64,000 nt of DNA from CAG-791 sp000431495 (GTDB lineage: Bacteria > Bacillota > Clostridia > Lachnospirales > Lachnospiraceae). Positions 1 to 7,213 of this stretch are shown here, in pieces. Location of the stretch: the NCBI GenBank assembly GCA_052117605.1, contig JBQKIT010000017.1. The stretch is one strand, 5' to 3'. How positions within the stretch are numbered: the first letter of the stretch is position 1; each line of letters begins with the position of its first letter. The notes beneath the pieces were generated by a model that worked only from the letters and a program-made list of their open reading frames with translations, was not told where the DNA came from and ran no database searches. The position numbers and the translations under genes were made by a program.

Positions 1-374
1 TGTGCGAGGCAGGCTACGATCCGAGAAATGCATACTTCGAGTGCATCCATGAGATGAAGCTGATCGTTGATTTGATTTATCAGTCCGGCTTTGCAGGAAT
101 GCGTTATTCCATCTCGAACACGGCTGAGTACGGCGATTATGTAACCGGACCGAAGATCGTTACTCCTGAAGTGAAGAAGGCAATGAAGCAGGTTCTGTCC
201 GACATTCAGGACGGCACCTTTGCATCTGAGTTCATTCAGGATATGAAGAATGGTCAGATCCACTTCCAGGCAATGAGAAAGAAAGCAGCTGCGCATCCGT
301 CTGAAGTAGTAGGTACGGAAATCCGCAAGCTGTACAGCTGGAACAACGAGTCCGATATGCTGATCAACAACTGA
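1..374 (+). CDS. ilvC: ketol-acid reductoisomerase, C-terminal part
   Basis: The gene enters from outside the window; its frame is open from base 3 and ends at the TGA at 372. The visible 123 residues form the all-alpha C-terminal knotted domain that binds Mg2+ and substrate in class I IlvC, including ECIHEMKLIVDLIYQSG and MRYSISNTAEYGDY. The enzyme makes dihydroxyvalerate or dihydroxymethylvalerate from acetohydroxy acids using NADPH, in valine, isoleucine and leucine synthesis. The ATG at 54 is internal, not a start. A terminator-like hairpin and then leuCD follow, which fits a branched-chain amino acid operon. The family call is very secure; only the truncation limits it. Confidence 0.95.
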   Translation, partial: CEAGYDPRNAYFECIHEMKLIVDLIYQSGFAGMRYSISNTAEYGDYVTGPKIVTPEVKKAMKQVLSDIQDGTFASEFIQDMKNGQIHFQAMRKKAAAHPSEVVGTEIRKLYSWNNESDMLINN

Positions 375-405
375 TCGGCAGTCCGGCGAAGGATACGGTT
401 TGTCA

Positions 406-440
406 AGGGGCAGAGGAGCCAATCTCCCCTGTCCCTTTTT
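406..440 (+). terminator. hairpin plus T-run between ilvC and leuC
   Basis: A 13-bp stem (406-418 with 424-436, one G-T wobble and one mismatch) closes a 5-nt loop and runs into TTTTT. It could partly terminate ilvC transcripts, so that leuC needs read-through or its own promoter. No clear promoter was seen between here and leuC. Confidence 0.65.
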
Positions 441-492
441 GATTCTATTTCTTTCAGGCAGCTGCAGACAGGCGGCCGCAGAGGAGAAAACT

Positions 493-1752
493 ATGGGAAT
501 GACAATGACACAGAAGATTCTTGCGCGCCGCGCAGGTCTTCCTTCCGTCAAGGCAGGTCAGCTGATCGAGGCAGACCTTGATCTGGTACTTGGCAATGAT
601 ATTACGGCTCCGGTTGCGATCAAGGAAATGAATCGTTTCCGGAAGGAGGGGGTATTCGACAAGGATAAGATTGCTCTGGTTCCGGATCATTTTGTGCCGG
701 CCAAGGATATCAAGTCCGCAGAGAACTGCAAGTGCGTTCGCGAGTTTGCGCACCGCAACAAGATTACGAATTATTTTGAAGTCGGACAGATGGGCATTGA
801 GCATGCCCTTCTTCCGGAGCAGGGACTCGTTGCTCCCGGAGATGTCATCATCGGCGCAGATTCTCACACCTGCACGTACGGTGCACTGGGCGCTTTTTCG
901 ACCGGTGTGGGCTCGACCGATATGGCAGCCGGCATGGCTACCGGAAAGGCCTGGTTCAAGGTTCCTTCTGCCATTCAGTTCCATCTGACAGGAAAGCTGA
1001 GTCCCAAGGTCAGCGGAAAGGACGTTATTCTTCATATCATTGGTATGATTGGCGTGGACGGAGCGCTCTATCAGTCCATGGAATTTACAGGCCCCGGTGT
1101 CGGTGAGCTTTCCATGGATGATCGTTTTACCATTTCCAATATGGCCATTGAAGCGGGCGGCAAAAACGGTATTTTCCCCGTGGATGAGAAGACGCTTGCT
1201 TATGAGAAGGAGCATGGCGCTGCAGAGGGCGTGATTTTTGAAGCGGATCCGGATGCAGAGTATGAAAAGACCTACGAGATCAATCTTTCTGAAATCAAGC
1301 CGACGGTTTCCTTCCCTCATCTTCCTGAGAATGCGAAGACCTTTGATGAAATCCCCGAGATCCGGATTGATCAGGTTGTCATCGGATCCTGCACAAACGG
1401 AAGAATCAGCGACCTTCGCAGTGCGGCAGCGATTCTGAAGGGACGGCATGTTGCAGAAGGCATGCGCTGCATCGTCATTCCTGCCACCAACAGGATTTAT
1501 CTGGAGGCACTGAAGGAAGGCCTGATCGAAACCTTTATCGAGGCAGGCGCTGTGGTATCGACGCCGACCTGCGGTCCGTGTCTTGGCGGCTATATGGGAA
1601 TTCTGGCGGCAGGAGAGCGCTGCGTTTCCACGACAAACCGTAACTTTGTGGGCCGCATGGGTGATACCACTTCGGAAATCTATCTGGCAAGCCCTGCTAC
1701 TGCGGCAGCATCCGCAATCGCAGGTGTGATTGCAGATCCCAGCTCTTATTGA
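493..1752 (+). CDS. leuC: 3-isopropylmalate dehydratase large subunit
   Basis: LeuC with LeuD isomerises 2-isopropylmalate to 3-isopropylmalate in leucine synthesis, using a [4Fe-4S] cluster. The 419 residues match the shorter HacA-like LeuC form found in clostridia and archaea. Aconitase landmarks are GADSHTCTYGALGAFSTGVG, the cluster motif VIGSCTNGRI and TPTCGPCLGGYMG, which together supply the three cluster cysteines. I start at ATG 493 because GAGGAG lies 6 nt upstream; longer readings in this frame add a non-homologous leader that runs through the terminator hairpin. leuD follows after 73 nt, so the two are probably co-transcribed. The assignment is strong. Confidence 0.96.
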   Translation: MGMTMTQKILARRAGLPSVKAGQLIEADLDLVLGNDITAPVAIKEMNRFRKEGVFDKDKIALVPDHFVPAKDIKSAENCKCVREFAHRNKITNYFEVGQMGIEHALLPEQGLVAPGDVIIGADSHTCTYGALGAFSTGVGSTDMAAGMATGKAWFKVPSAIQFHLTGKLSPKVSGKDVILHIIGMIGVDGALYQSMEFTGPGVGELSMDDRFTISNMAIEAGGKNGIFPVDEKTLAYEKEHGAAEGVIFEADPDAEYEKTYEINLSEIKPTVSFPHLPENAKTFDEIPEIRIDQVVIGSCTNGRISDLRSAAAILKGRHVAEGMRCIVIPATNRIYLEALKEGLIETFIEAGAVVSTPTCGPCLGGYMGILAAGERCVSTTNRNFVGRMGDTTSEIYLASPATAAASAIAGVIADPSSY

Positions 1753-1825
1753 AGATCAGAGAATTCGTCTGTTGCAGAATTCTTTTAACCTGCCGGGGAT
1801 GATCCCGCCAGAGGAGGAACATTAC

Positions 1826-2320
1826 ATGGAAGCAGCAAGAGGAACAGTATTCAGATTCGGTGACAACGTGGATACGGATGTCATCATTCCTGCAAGGTAT
1901 CTTGCGACCTCAGAGCCTTCTGAGCTCGCTGCGCATTGCATGGAGGATATCGATAAGACATTTATTCAGAAGGTGAAGAAGGGTGATATGATCGTAGCAG
2001 GCCGGAACTTCGGCTGTGGCTCTTCCCGTGAGCATGCGCCGATTGCCATCAAGGCGGCCGGCGTCTCCTGCGTCATTGCGGAAACCTTCGCAAGAATTTT
2101 CTATCGGAATGCCATCAACATCGGACTTCCCATCATTGAGTGCAAGGAGGCGGCTACGGAAATTCAGGAAGGTGAGACCGTTTCCATCAATTTCGACACC
2201 GGTGTCATCACCGATGAAACAACCGGAAAGACGTATCAGGGACAGGCCTTCCCTCCGTTCATGCAGGGATTGATTGATGCCGGCGGACTGATTAATTACG
2301 TCAACAGCCAGGAAGCATAG
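1826..2320 (+). CDS. leuD: 3-isopropylmalate dehydratase small subunit
   Basis: This is the swivel-domain partner of LeuC. The 164 residues have the small-subunit pattern: FGDNVDTDVIIPARYL near the N-terminus, then NFGCGSSREHAPIAIKAAG, the substrate-binding loop, and FARIFYRNAINIGLP. The length suits the short LeuD type that pairs with the short LeuC type seen just upstream. The start at 1826 has GAGGAGG 8 nt upstream; the frame is open further back to 1730, but that stretch overlaps leuC. A strong terminator follows, closing the ilvC-leuCD unit. Confidence 0.96.
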   Translation: MEAARGTVFRFGDNVDTDVIIPARYLATSEPSELAAHCMEDIDKTFIQKVKKGDMIVAGRNFGCGSSREHAPIAIKAAGVSCVIAETFARIFYRNAINIGLPIIECKEAATEIQEGETVSINFDTGVITDETTGKTYQGQAFPPFMQGLIDAGGLINYVNSQEA

Positions 2321-2353
2321 GGCATCGGACCGACAGAACTGTTATGCAGACAT

Positions 2354-2388
2354 ACCCGGAGGATATCGAATCTTCCGGGTAATTTTTT
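2354..2388 (+). terminator. rho-independent terminator after leuD
   Basis: An 11-bp stem (2354-2364 with 2370-2380, one G-T wobble) with a 5-nt loop is followed by a T-rich run. It ends the leucine operon just before the next promoter. Confidence 0.85.
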
Positions 2389-2391
2389 GTC

Positions 2392-2440
2392 TTGACAATA
2401 GTTCGATACTGAACTAATATTTGTTCAGCTTTGAACTAAT
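2392..2440 (+). promoter_or_regulatory. promoter with two inverted-repeat operators for the tauE-marR operon
   Basis: TTGACA (2392-2397) and TAATAT (2415-2420) are 17 bp apart. Two inverted repeats sit on this promoter: TAGTTC-N6-GAACTA (2399-2416), lying in the spacer and into the -10, and GTTCA-N4-TGAAC (2423-2436), lying at the likely transcription start. Their centres are 22 bp apart, about two helical turns. Because the operon encodes a MarR protein, autorepression is the simplest reading; that is inference. Confidence 0.8.
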
Positions 2441-2461
2441 AGAGAAAAAAGGAGAAACAAT

Positions 2462-3238
2462 ATGTCTGTCATTCTTACGCTTGCAGTGACGTTTTTTGCC
2501 GGAATGGGGGCAGGACTTGGGACCGGCTTTGCCGGAATGAGTGCAGTGACGGTCATCGGACCGATGCTGATGACATTTCTTCATGTGGATCCCTATCTTG
2601 CCATCGGAGTGGGACTTGCTTCGGATGTTCTGGCGAGTGCCGTTTCCGCATGGACCTATGGAAAGAACAAAAATCTGGACCTCCGGAACGGACTTGTGAT
2701 GATGGCATCGGTTCTTGTCTTTACGGTGGTGGGAAGCTATTTCTCAAGCCTCCTTCCTTCGAAGACGATGGGGAGCTTTTCCATTTACATGACCATTCTG
2801 CTTGGCATTAAGTTTCTGGTAAAGCCGGTGATGGCCACCAAGGAGAAGATGCTTGAAGTCAGTGCGAAGAAGCGCTTCCTGCAGGCCCTTGTCTGCGGGG
2901 CAATGATCGGCCTGATCTGCGGATTTATCGGTGCAGGCGGCGGCATGATGATGCTCCTGATTCTTACCTCTGTTCTTGGATATGAGCTGAAAACGGCAGT
3001 CGGAACCAGCGTGTTCATCATGACCTTCACGGCTCTCACCGGAGCGGTTTCCCATTTTGCAATGGGAGGGTTTCCGGACCCGGTCATCCTGCTCCTCTGC
3101 GTTGTCTTTACTCTTTTGTGGGCTCGTATTGCGGCCCGTCTTGCCAACAAGGTTGACAATAAGGTGCTGAATCGTATGATGGGAACCGTACTGGTTGTAC
3201 TTGGCGCGGCTATTCTGATTTTCAACTGGCTGACCTGA
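2462..3238 (+). CDS. TauE/SafE family membrane exporter
   Basis: A 258-residue polytopic membrane protein of the TauE/SafE (COG0730) family, implicated in export of sulfite, sulfoacetate or related organosulfur anions. It has two homologous halves, each opening with a Gly-rich helix: GTGFAGMSAVTVIGPML in the first and GFIGAGGGMMMLLILTSVLG in the second. About seven or eight membrane segments are visible. The ATG at 2462 has AAAGGAG 7 nt upstream. It is the first gene of an operon with a MarR regulator and sits behind a promoter carrying two operators. The transported compound cannot be told from sequence. Confidence 0.85.
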   Translation: MSVILTLAVTFFAGMGAGLGTGFAGMSAVTVIGPMLMTFLHVDPYLAIGVGLASDVLASAVSAWTYGKNKNLDLRNGLVMMASVLVFTVVGSYFSSLLPSKTMGSFSIYMTILLGIKFLVKPVMATKEKMLEVSAKKRFLQALVCGAMIGLICGFIGAGGGMMMLLILTSVLGYELKTAVGTSVFIMTFTALTGAVSHFAMGGFPDPVILLLCVVFTLLWARIAARLANKVDNKVLNRMMGTVLVVLGAAILIFNWLT

Positions 3239-3269
3239 GACGGTCAATGCGCGGAACGGGGGATTGAAA

Positions 3270-3731
3270 ATGGAGCTTTCAGCGGAGCAGCTGTCACTCA
3301 TTGCCAACAGCTATGCAATGGAGAAGAGGGCGGTAATGGAGAAATATGATATGACCTCCATTGAGGTGGATGTCATGCTGTTCCTTGCAAACAATCCGCA
3401 GTTTGATACCGCGGCAGAGATTGTGAGCATCCGTAAAATTGCGAAGTCTCATGTCTCGCTTGCGGTATCCAGACTGACGGAGCGAGGATATCTTGAAAAG
3501 AGCAAAGACTCAAAGGATCGGAAAAAGAGTCACCTGGTGATCACGGAAAAAGCGTCCTCCATGGTGAAGGACGCTCAGAAATTTCAGGCAGAATTCCGTG
3601 AACAGATGCTGGCCGGCTTTTCCAAAGAGGAACGGGCTCTTCTGCAGGATTTCACCAGAAGAATCAGCCGTAATCTGCTGGATCTGTCCTTGCGCAGAAA
3701 CGGAAAAAGACAGGAAATTTTTACTGGTTGA
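3270..3731 (+). CDS. MarR-family transcriptional regulator
   Basis: A 153-residue winged-helix protein. The MarR core is readable: DNA-recognition helix IRKIAKSHVSLAVSRLTERG, then the wing KSKDSKDRKKSHLVITEKA, flanked by helices for dimerisation. It follows the exporter by 31 nt and probably represses the shared promoter through the two GTTC/GAAC inverted repeats at 2399-2436, releasing on a ligand related to the exported compound. I prefer ATG 3270 over the TTG at 3264 because of the GGGGG 7 nt upstream. Its last 11 bp overlap the 3' end of the convergent histidine phosphatase gene. Ligand unknown. Confidence 0.85.
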   Translation: MELSAEQLSLIANSYAMEKRAVMEKYDMTSIEVDVMLFLANNPQFDTAAEIVSIRKIAKSHVSLAVSRLTERGYLEKSKDSKDRKKSHLVITEKASSMVKDAQKFQAEFREQMLAGFSKEERALLQDFTRRISRNLLDLSLRRNGKRQEIFTG

Positions 3732-4473
3732 ACACGCGTGCAAACGAACCGGATTCGGAGATCGTCTGATTGCCGGAAAGAAGGTGACTGACATCTCCGA
3801 GCACCTGTGCACGGAACATGGCAATGCCCGGCTCTGCGTCCGGGATGCTTCCGGCCTGACGCTTTTCTGTATTCAGAATGCAAAGCGAGGTCGGTGCCAG
3901 GTAGATGGTCTGCTGCAGAACGACCGGAGAGATCCCGAGAAGATAGCCGACTGCTTCCAGATTGGCGCCGAGATGTGCGAAGAAAACGATGGTCGTATCA
4001 TCATCGCCGCGCGTTTTCTCTTCATCGGCAAGATAATAGGAATCTTTACGATGATAGCCATATTCGGCAAGAATGTCGTCCAGACCGCTGCGGAGCGCGA
4101 GGACGGCTTTTTCATATTCCGAGGCGGATTGAAGAAGCGGATGCCGGTAGAACTCGTCCTTGTCGAAAAACTGCGGCTGCTCCGTCCAGTACTGCGGCAT
4201 GAAATCCCAGGGAACCTGCCGTTTCCCAGTGGTCGGATCGATGATGGCATAAGAGAACTCACGCATCCAGTCCACGATTTCGGCGGTGCGTCCCATCTTG
4301 CGAAGGGAGGGCTCGGCTGTGAGCTTCGCGCGCTCCAAGGGAGAGGAATAAAAACGGTCCACCTTCCAGTGTGGGATGCGGTCAGAGAGCAGCTCGGCTT
4401 CCCGGAAGCCGCGGGGGGTCAGCGTGTTATGTTCGTAGTCCGGCTCTGCATGGCGGATGAAAATGATGCGCAT
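3721..4473 (-). CDS. histidine phosphatase (phosphoglycerate mutase-like) family protein
   Basis: A 250-residue protein beginning MRIIFIRHAEPDYEHNTLT, the RHxxP-type phosphohistidine motif of the branch 1 histidine phosphatase superfamily. A second conserved histidine lies in VFFAHLGANLEAVGYLLG, and SSPLERAKLTAEP carries the family's conserved arginine. Members dephosphorylate small sugars, nucleotides or proteins; the substrate here is unknown. The start is well set by AGGAGGT 8 nt upstream. It is monocistronic and convergent with marR, with an 11-bp overlap of 3' ends. The long + strand frame opposite this gene is a shadow. Confidence 0.85.
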   Translation of the reverse strand: MRIIFIRHAEPDYEHNTLTPRGFREAELLSDRIPHWKVDRFYSSPLERAKLTAEPSLRKMGRTAEIVDWMREFSYAIIDPTTGKRQVPWDFMPQYWTEQPQFFDKDEFYRHPLLQSASEYEKAVLALRSGLDDILAEYGYHRKDSYYLADEEKTRGDDDTTIVFFAHLGANLEAVGYLLGISPVVLQQTIYLAPTSLCILNTEKRQAGSIPDAEPGIAMFRAQVLGDVSHLLSGNQTISESGSFARVFNQ

Positions 4474-4637
4474 TGAAAAATACCTCCTGATTCATAAATT
4501 ACCATGAATGATCATATCATATCCTGACGATTCATGATAAACTGAAAGGCATCGAACGTGGATTCGAACATCGATTGGAACAGGAAATCGAACATAAATC
4601 CAGATATGAATGCGGGAAGAAGAGGTTTGGATTAAGC

Positions 4638-5267
4638 ATGATTGCTTCTCTTACAGGAACGGTGGAGAGCTGCTCGGAGACCGGAGTGGTTCTTTGCGTA
4701 AACGGAATCGGTTTTGAAGTCAACATGAGCGCGGAGGGAATCCGCGAGCTGGCATCCTGCAGCAGTGATGAGCTGGTGCATGTCCACACCTATATGAGTT
4801 TTGGCAGAGAGGGAGATGCCACTTTATTCGGCTTTCTGACGGCAGATGAGCTTTCGCTGTTTAAGAAGCTGATTACGGTCAGCGGCATCGGACCCAAGGG
4901 GGCGCTGGCACTTTTGTCCTCCATGAGCGTGGATGATCTGATATTTGCCATTTTGTCCGGAGATGCGAAGAGCATTTCGCGCGCACCTGGTATCGGGAAG
5001 AAGACGGCGGAGCGGGTGGTTCTGGATCTGCGGGACAAGCTGGAACTTAATGCAGGCACTCCGGAGCCCGGCATTTCCGCAGAATCCGGTGCAGGCAGCA
5101 TGAAGGCGGTATCCGGCGCGGCAGAGGAAGCGGCAGAAGCACTGACAGCGCTTGGCTATGCAAGAAGCGAGGCTATGAAGGCGGTGCACCAGGCAGGAGG
5201 CGAGGAAGGGATGGATTCTTCTGATGTGCAGGCCCTGCTCAGCGGTGCACTGCGGTATCTGGGATAA
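4638..5267 (+). CDS. ruvA: Holliday junction branch migration protein RuvA
   Basis: RuvA binds Holliday junctions as a tetramer and loads the RuvB motor. The 209 residues show the N-terminal OB fold (MIASLTGTVESC), the tandem helix-hairpin-helix motifs LITVSGIGPKGALALLS and APGIGKKTAERVVLDLRDK, and a C-terminal UBA-like domain III that contacts RuvB. I start at ATG 4638, where homologues begin; the frame is open back to 4575 but that extension matches nothing in the family. ruvB lies downstream, separated by one small unknown gene. Confidence 0.95.
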   Translation: MIASLTGTVESCSETGVVLCVNGIGFEVNMSAEGIRELASCSSDELVHVHTYMSFGREGDATLFGFLTADELSLFKKLITVSGIGPKGALALLSSMSVDDLIFAILSGDAKSISRAPGIGKKTAERVVLDLRDKLELNAGTPEPGISAESGAGSMKAVSGAAEEAAEALTALGYARSEAMKAVHQAGGEEGMDSSDVQALLSGALRYLG

Positions 5268-5320
5268 CCGATATCAGACAGGTTCCGGCAGACAACGGGA
5301 ACCGGGAAAGGATGGAGTAT

Positions 5321-5554
5321 ATGAAAAGTTATCTGATTAAGGATACAACCTTTGAGGAACGGCTCGAGATTGTCCGCGCCTTTGAAGAGACCGGGAGCTG
5401 TGAGAACACCGGAATGGACCTGACGGAGTTTTATTCGGATTATATCAGCGGCAGACGTGAAATTGCCGAGATCAATGCCTCCTTTCACACCGGATATGTG
5501 GTAGAGGTTCCGGAAAGCGAGGATCAGGGCTGCGGGATGGGATACCGGAGATGA
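5321..5554 (+). CDS. small acidic protein of unknown function between ruvA and ruvB
   Basis: A 77-residue reading frame fills the gap between ruvA and ruvB. The ATG at 5321 has AAAGGA 8 nt upstream; an ATG at 5312 is in frame but poorly spaced. The product is hydrophilic and rather acidic, with predicted helices (DTTFEERLEIVRAFEETG) and two cysteines (residues 27 and 71), and no signal peptide or membrane segment. I do not recognise the family. Position, ribosome binding site and same-strand packing argue that it is real and co-transcribed with ruvAB. Confidence 0.65.
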   Translation: MKSYLIKDTTFEERLEIVRAFEETGSCENTGMDLTEFYSDYISGRREIAEINASFHTGYVVEVPESEDQGCGMGYRR

Positions 5555-5622
5555 TCCGGATTTCGGACAGGGTTTGCCTGCTTTGAAGACAGGCAGACGG
5601 AATCAGGGAAGGCAGAGTATCT

Positions 5623-6633
5623 TTGGAAAAGAGAATGATTGAAACCAGCTTCACGAAGGAGGACGAGAAGATTGAAGGCTCCTTACGTCCGCAGAAGCTG
5701 AAGGACTATATCGGACAGACGAAAATTAAAGACAGCGTGAGCGTTTCCATTGAAGCGGCGAAGCAAAGACAGGAGCCTTTGGATCATATCCTGTTTTACG
5801 GGCCTCCCGGACTTGGGAAAACTACGCTGGCCCAGATTCTTGCAAACGAGATGGGCGTACATATTAAGATTACCAGCGGACCTGCCATTGAGAAGCCGGG
5901 AGAGATGGCGGCCATTCTGAACGGGCTGAAGGCAGGCGATATTCTTTTTGTGGACGAGATTCACCGCCTGAACAAGCAGGTGGAAGAGGTGCTGTATCCT
6001 GCAATGGAGGACTTTGCCATCGATATCATGATCGGCAAAGGGTCGGCTGCGAAGTCCATTCGGCTGGAGCTTCCGAGGTTTACACTGGTGGGGGCAACGA
6101 CAAGAGCGGGACTTTTGTCGGCGCCGCTTCGCGACCGTTTTGGCATGATTCAGCGGCTTGAATTCTATCAGGTGGATGAACTGAAGCAGATCATTTTGAA
6201 TTCTGCGAAAAAGCTTGGAGTATCGGTGGAGGAAAACGGAGCCATCGAGATGGCGAAGCGATCCCGCGGAACCCCCCGCCTTGCCAACCGGATTCTGAAG
6301 CGCGTGCGGGATTATGCACAGGTTCGCTTTGACGGTGTGGTAACGGAGGAGGTCGCAAAGACGGCACTGGATCTGATGGATGTCGATAAAATGGGTCTGG
6401 ACCGGAGTGACCGGAGAATTCTTCTTACTCTGATTCAGAATTTCGGAGGAGGACCGGCGGGGCTCGATACCCTCGCGGCGGCAATCGGTGAAGATGCAGG
6501 AACCATTGAGGATGTGGTAGAGCCTTATCTTTTACAGAACGGACTTCTGAATCGGACTCCGCGCGGGCGTGTCGCAACAAGAGCTGCCTATGAGCACCTG
6601 GGTCTCTCCTTTCCGGAAATCGAAGAAGAATGA
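5623..6633 (+). CDS. ruvB: Holliday junction branch migration helicase RuvB
   Basis: RuvB is the AAA+ motor that drives branch migration with RuvA. The 336 residues carry SLRPQKLKDYIGQ, Walker A GPPGLGKTTLA, Walker B LFVDEIHRLNKQVEEVLYPA, sensor 1 LVGATTRAGLLSAPLRDRFG, and the C-terminal winged helix ending TPRGRVATRAAYEHLG. I chose the TTG at 5623 because homologues begin with an M-x-x-R-x-I stretch, which this start supplies (MEKRMI), and GGAAGG lies 10 nt upstream. ATG 5635 is the alternative. Confidence 0.95.
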   Translation: MEKRMIETSFTKEDEKIEGSLRPQKLKDYIGQTKIKDSVSVSIEAAKQRQEPLDHILFYGPPGLGKTTLAQILANEMGVHIKITSGPAIEKPGEMAAILNGLKAGDILFVDEIHRLNKQVEEVLYPAMEDFAIDIMIGKGSAAKSIRLELPRFTLVGATTRAGLLSAPLRDRFGMIQRLEFYQVDELKQIILNSAKKLGVSVEENGAIEMAKRSRGTPRLANRILKRVRDYAQVRFDGVVTEEVAKTALDLMDVDKMGLDRSDRRILLTLIQNFGGGPAGLDTLAAAIGEDAGTIEDVVEPYLLQNGLLNRTPRGRVATRAAYEHLGLSFPEIEEE

Positions 6634-6717
6634 GCCGGATACTGGACAATTGAAAGGAAGTTCAGTACAATAATTCGGAATATAGCCGCATGGAAACTGC
6701 GGTAAGGGGAGGCAATT

Positions 6718-7140
6718 ATGGCTGCAAAGACAGATGCGGAAGTAATTATTGATGGAAAGGTCTATACACTTTCCGGCTACGAGAGTGAAGAATATTTACA
6801 GAAGATTGCATCGTACCTGAACGGGAAGATTGCAGAATTTCGCAAGAATGAAAGCTATGGCAAGCTGAACCCTGATTTTAAGAATATTCTGATGCAGATT
6901 AACCTTGCGGATGATTATTTCCGTGCGAAGAGAGAAATGGAAGATCTCAAGGCGGACGGGTCTTCGCGGGAGAAGGATCTGTATGATCTGAAGCATGAAC
7001 TGATTGCCACGCAGATGAAGCTCGAAACCACCGAGAAGAATCTGAAGGAGGTTCGTGCGGAGAATGACGAGAATGCCAAAAAGATCATTCGGCTCGAGAC
7101 CGAGCTGAAGACCAGGCAGGAGCGCTCCGGCAAGAACTGA
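6718..7140 (+). CDS. zapA: cell division protein ZapA
   Basis: ZapA is a small Z-ring-associated protein that crosslinks FtsZ filaments. The 140-residue product has an N-terminal ZapA domain (VIIDGKVYTLSGYESEEYLQ, then NPDFKNILMQINLADDYF) and a long charged C-terminal coiled coil (about 75-140) for dimerisation. GGGGAGG precedes the ATG closely. It opens a block of division and envelope genes. A strong terminator follows it directly, so the next gene needs read-through or its own start signal. Confidence 0.85.
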   Translation: MAAKTDAEVIIDGKVYTLSGYESEEYLQKIASYLNGKIAEFRKNESYGKLNPDFKNILMQINLADDYFRAKREMEDLKADGSSREKDLYDLKHELIATQMKLETTEKNLKEVRAENDENAKKIIRLETELKTRQERSGKN

Positions 7141-7160
7141 AAGATGAATTTTTGAAAAGA

Positions 7161-7192
7161 AAAGCGTCGGGATACAAATCCGACGCTTTTTC
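7161..7192 (+). terminator. rho-independent terminator after zapA
   Basis: A perfect 10-bp stem (AAAGCGTCGG with its complement at 7180-7189) and a 9-nt loop run directly into a T-stretch. Confidence 0.9.
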
Positions 7193-7213
7193 CATGAAAG
7201 AAAGGATCCGGTT

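Noticed and set aside
400..492. N-terminal extension of leuC from TTG 400
   Set aside because: It reads through the terminator hairpin, is not part of the family, and the ATG at 493 has a better ribosome binding site.
3598..4476. 292-codon + strand frame opposite the histidine phosphatase
   Set aside because: The minus strand shows the RHAEP phosphatase motif and an AGGAGGT site; the + frame has no motif and starts inside marR.
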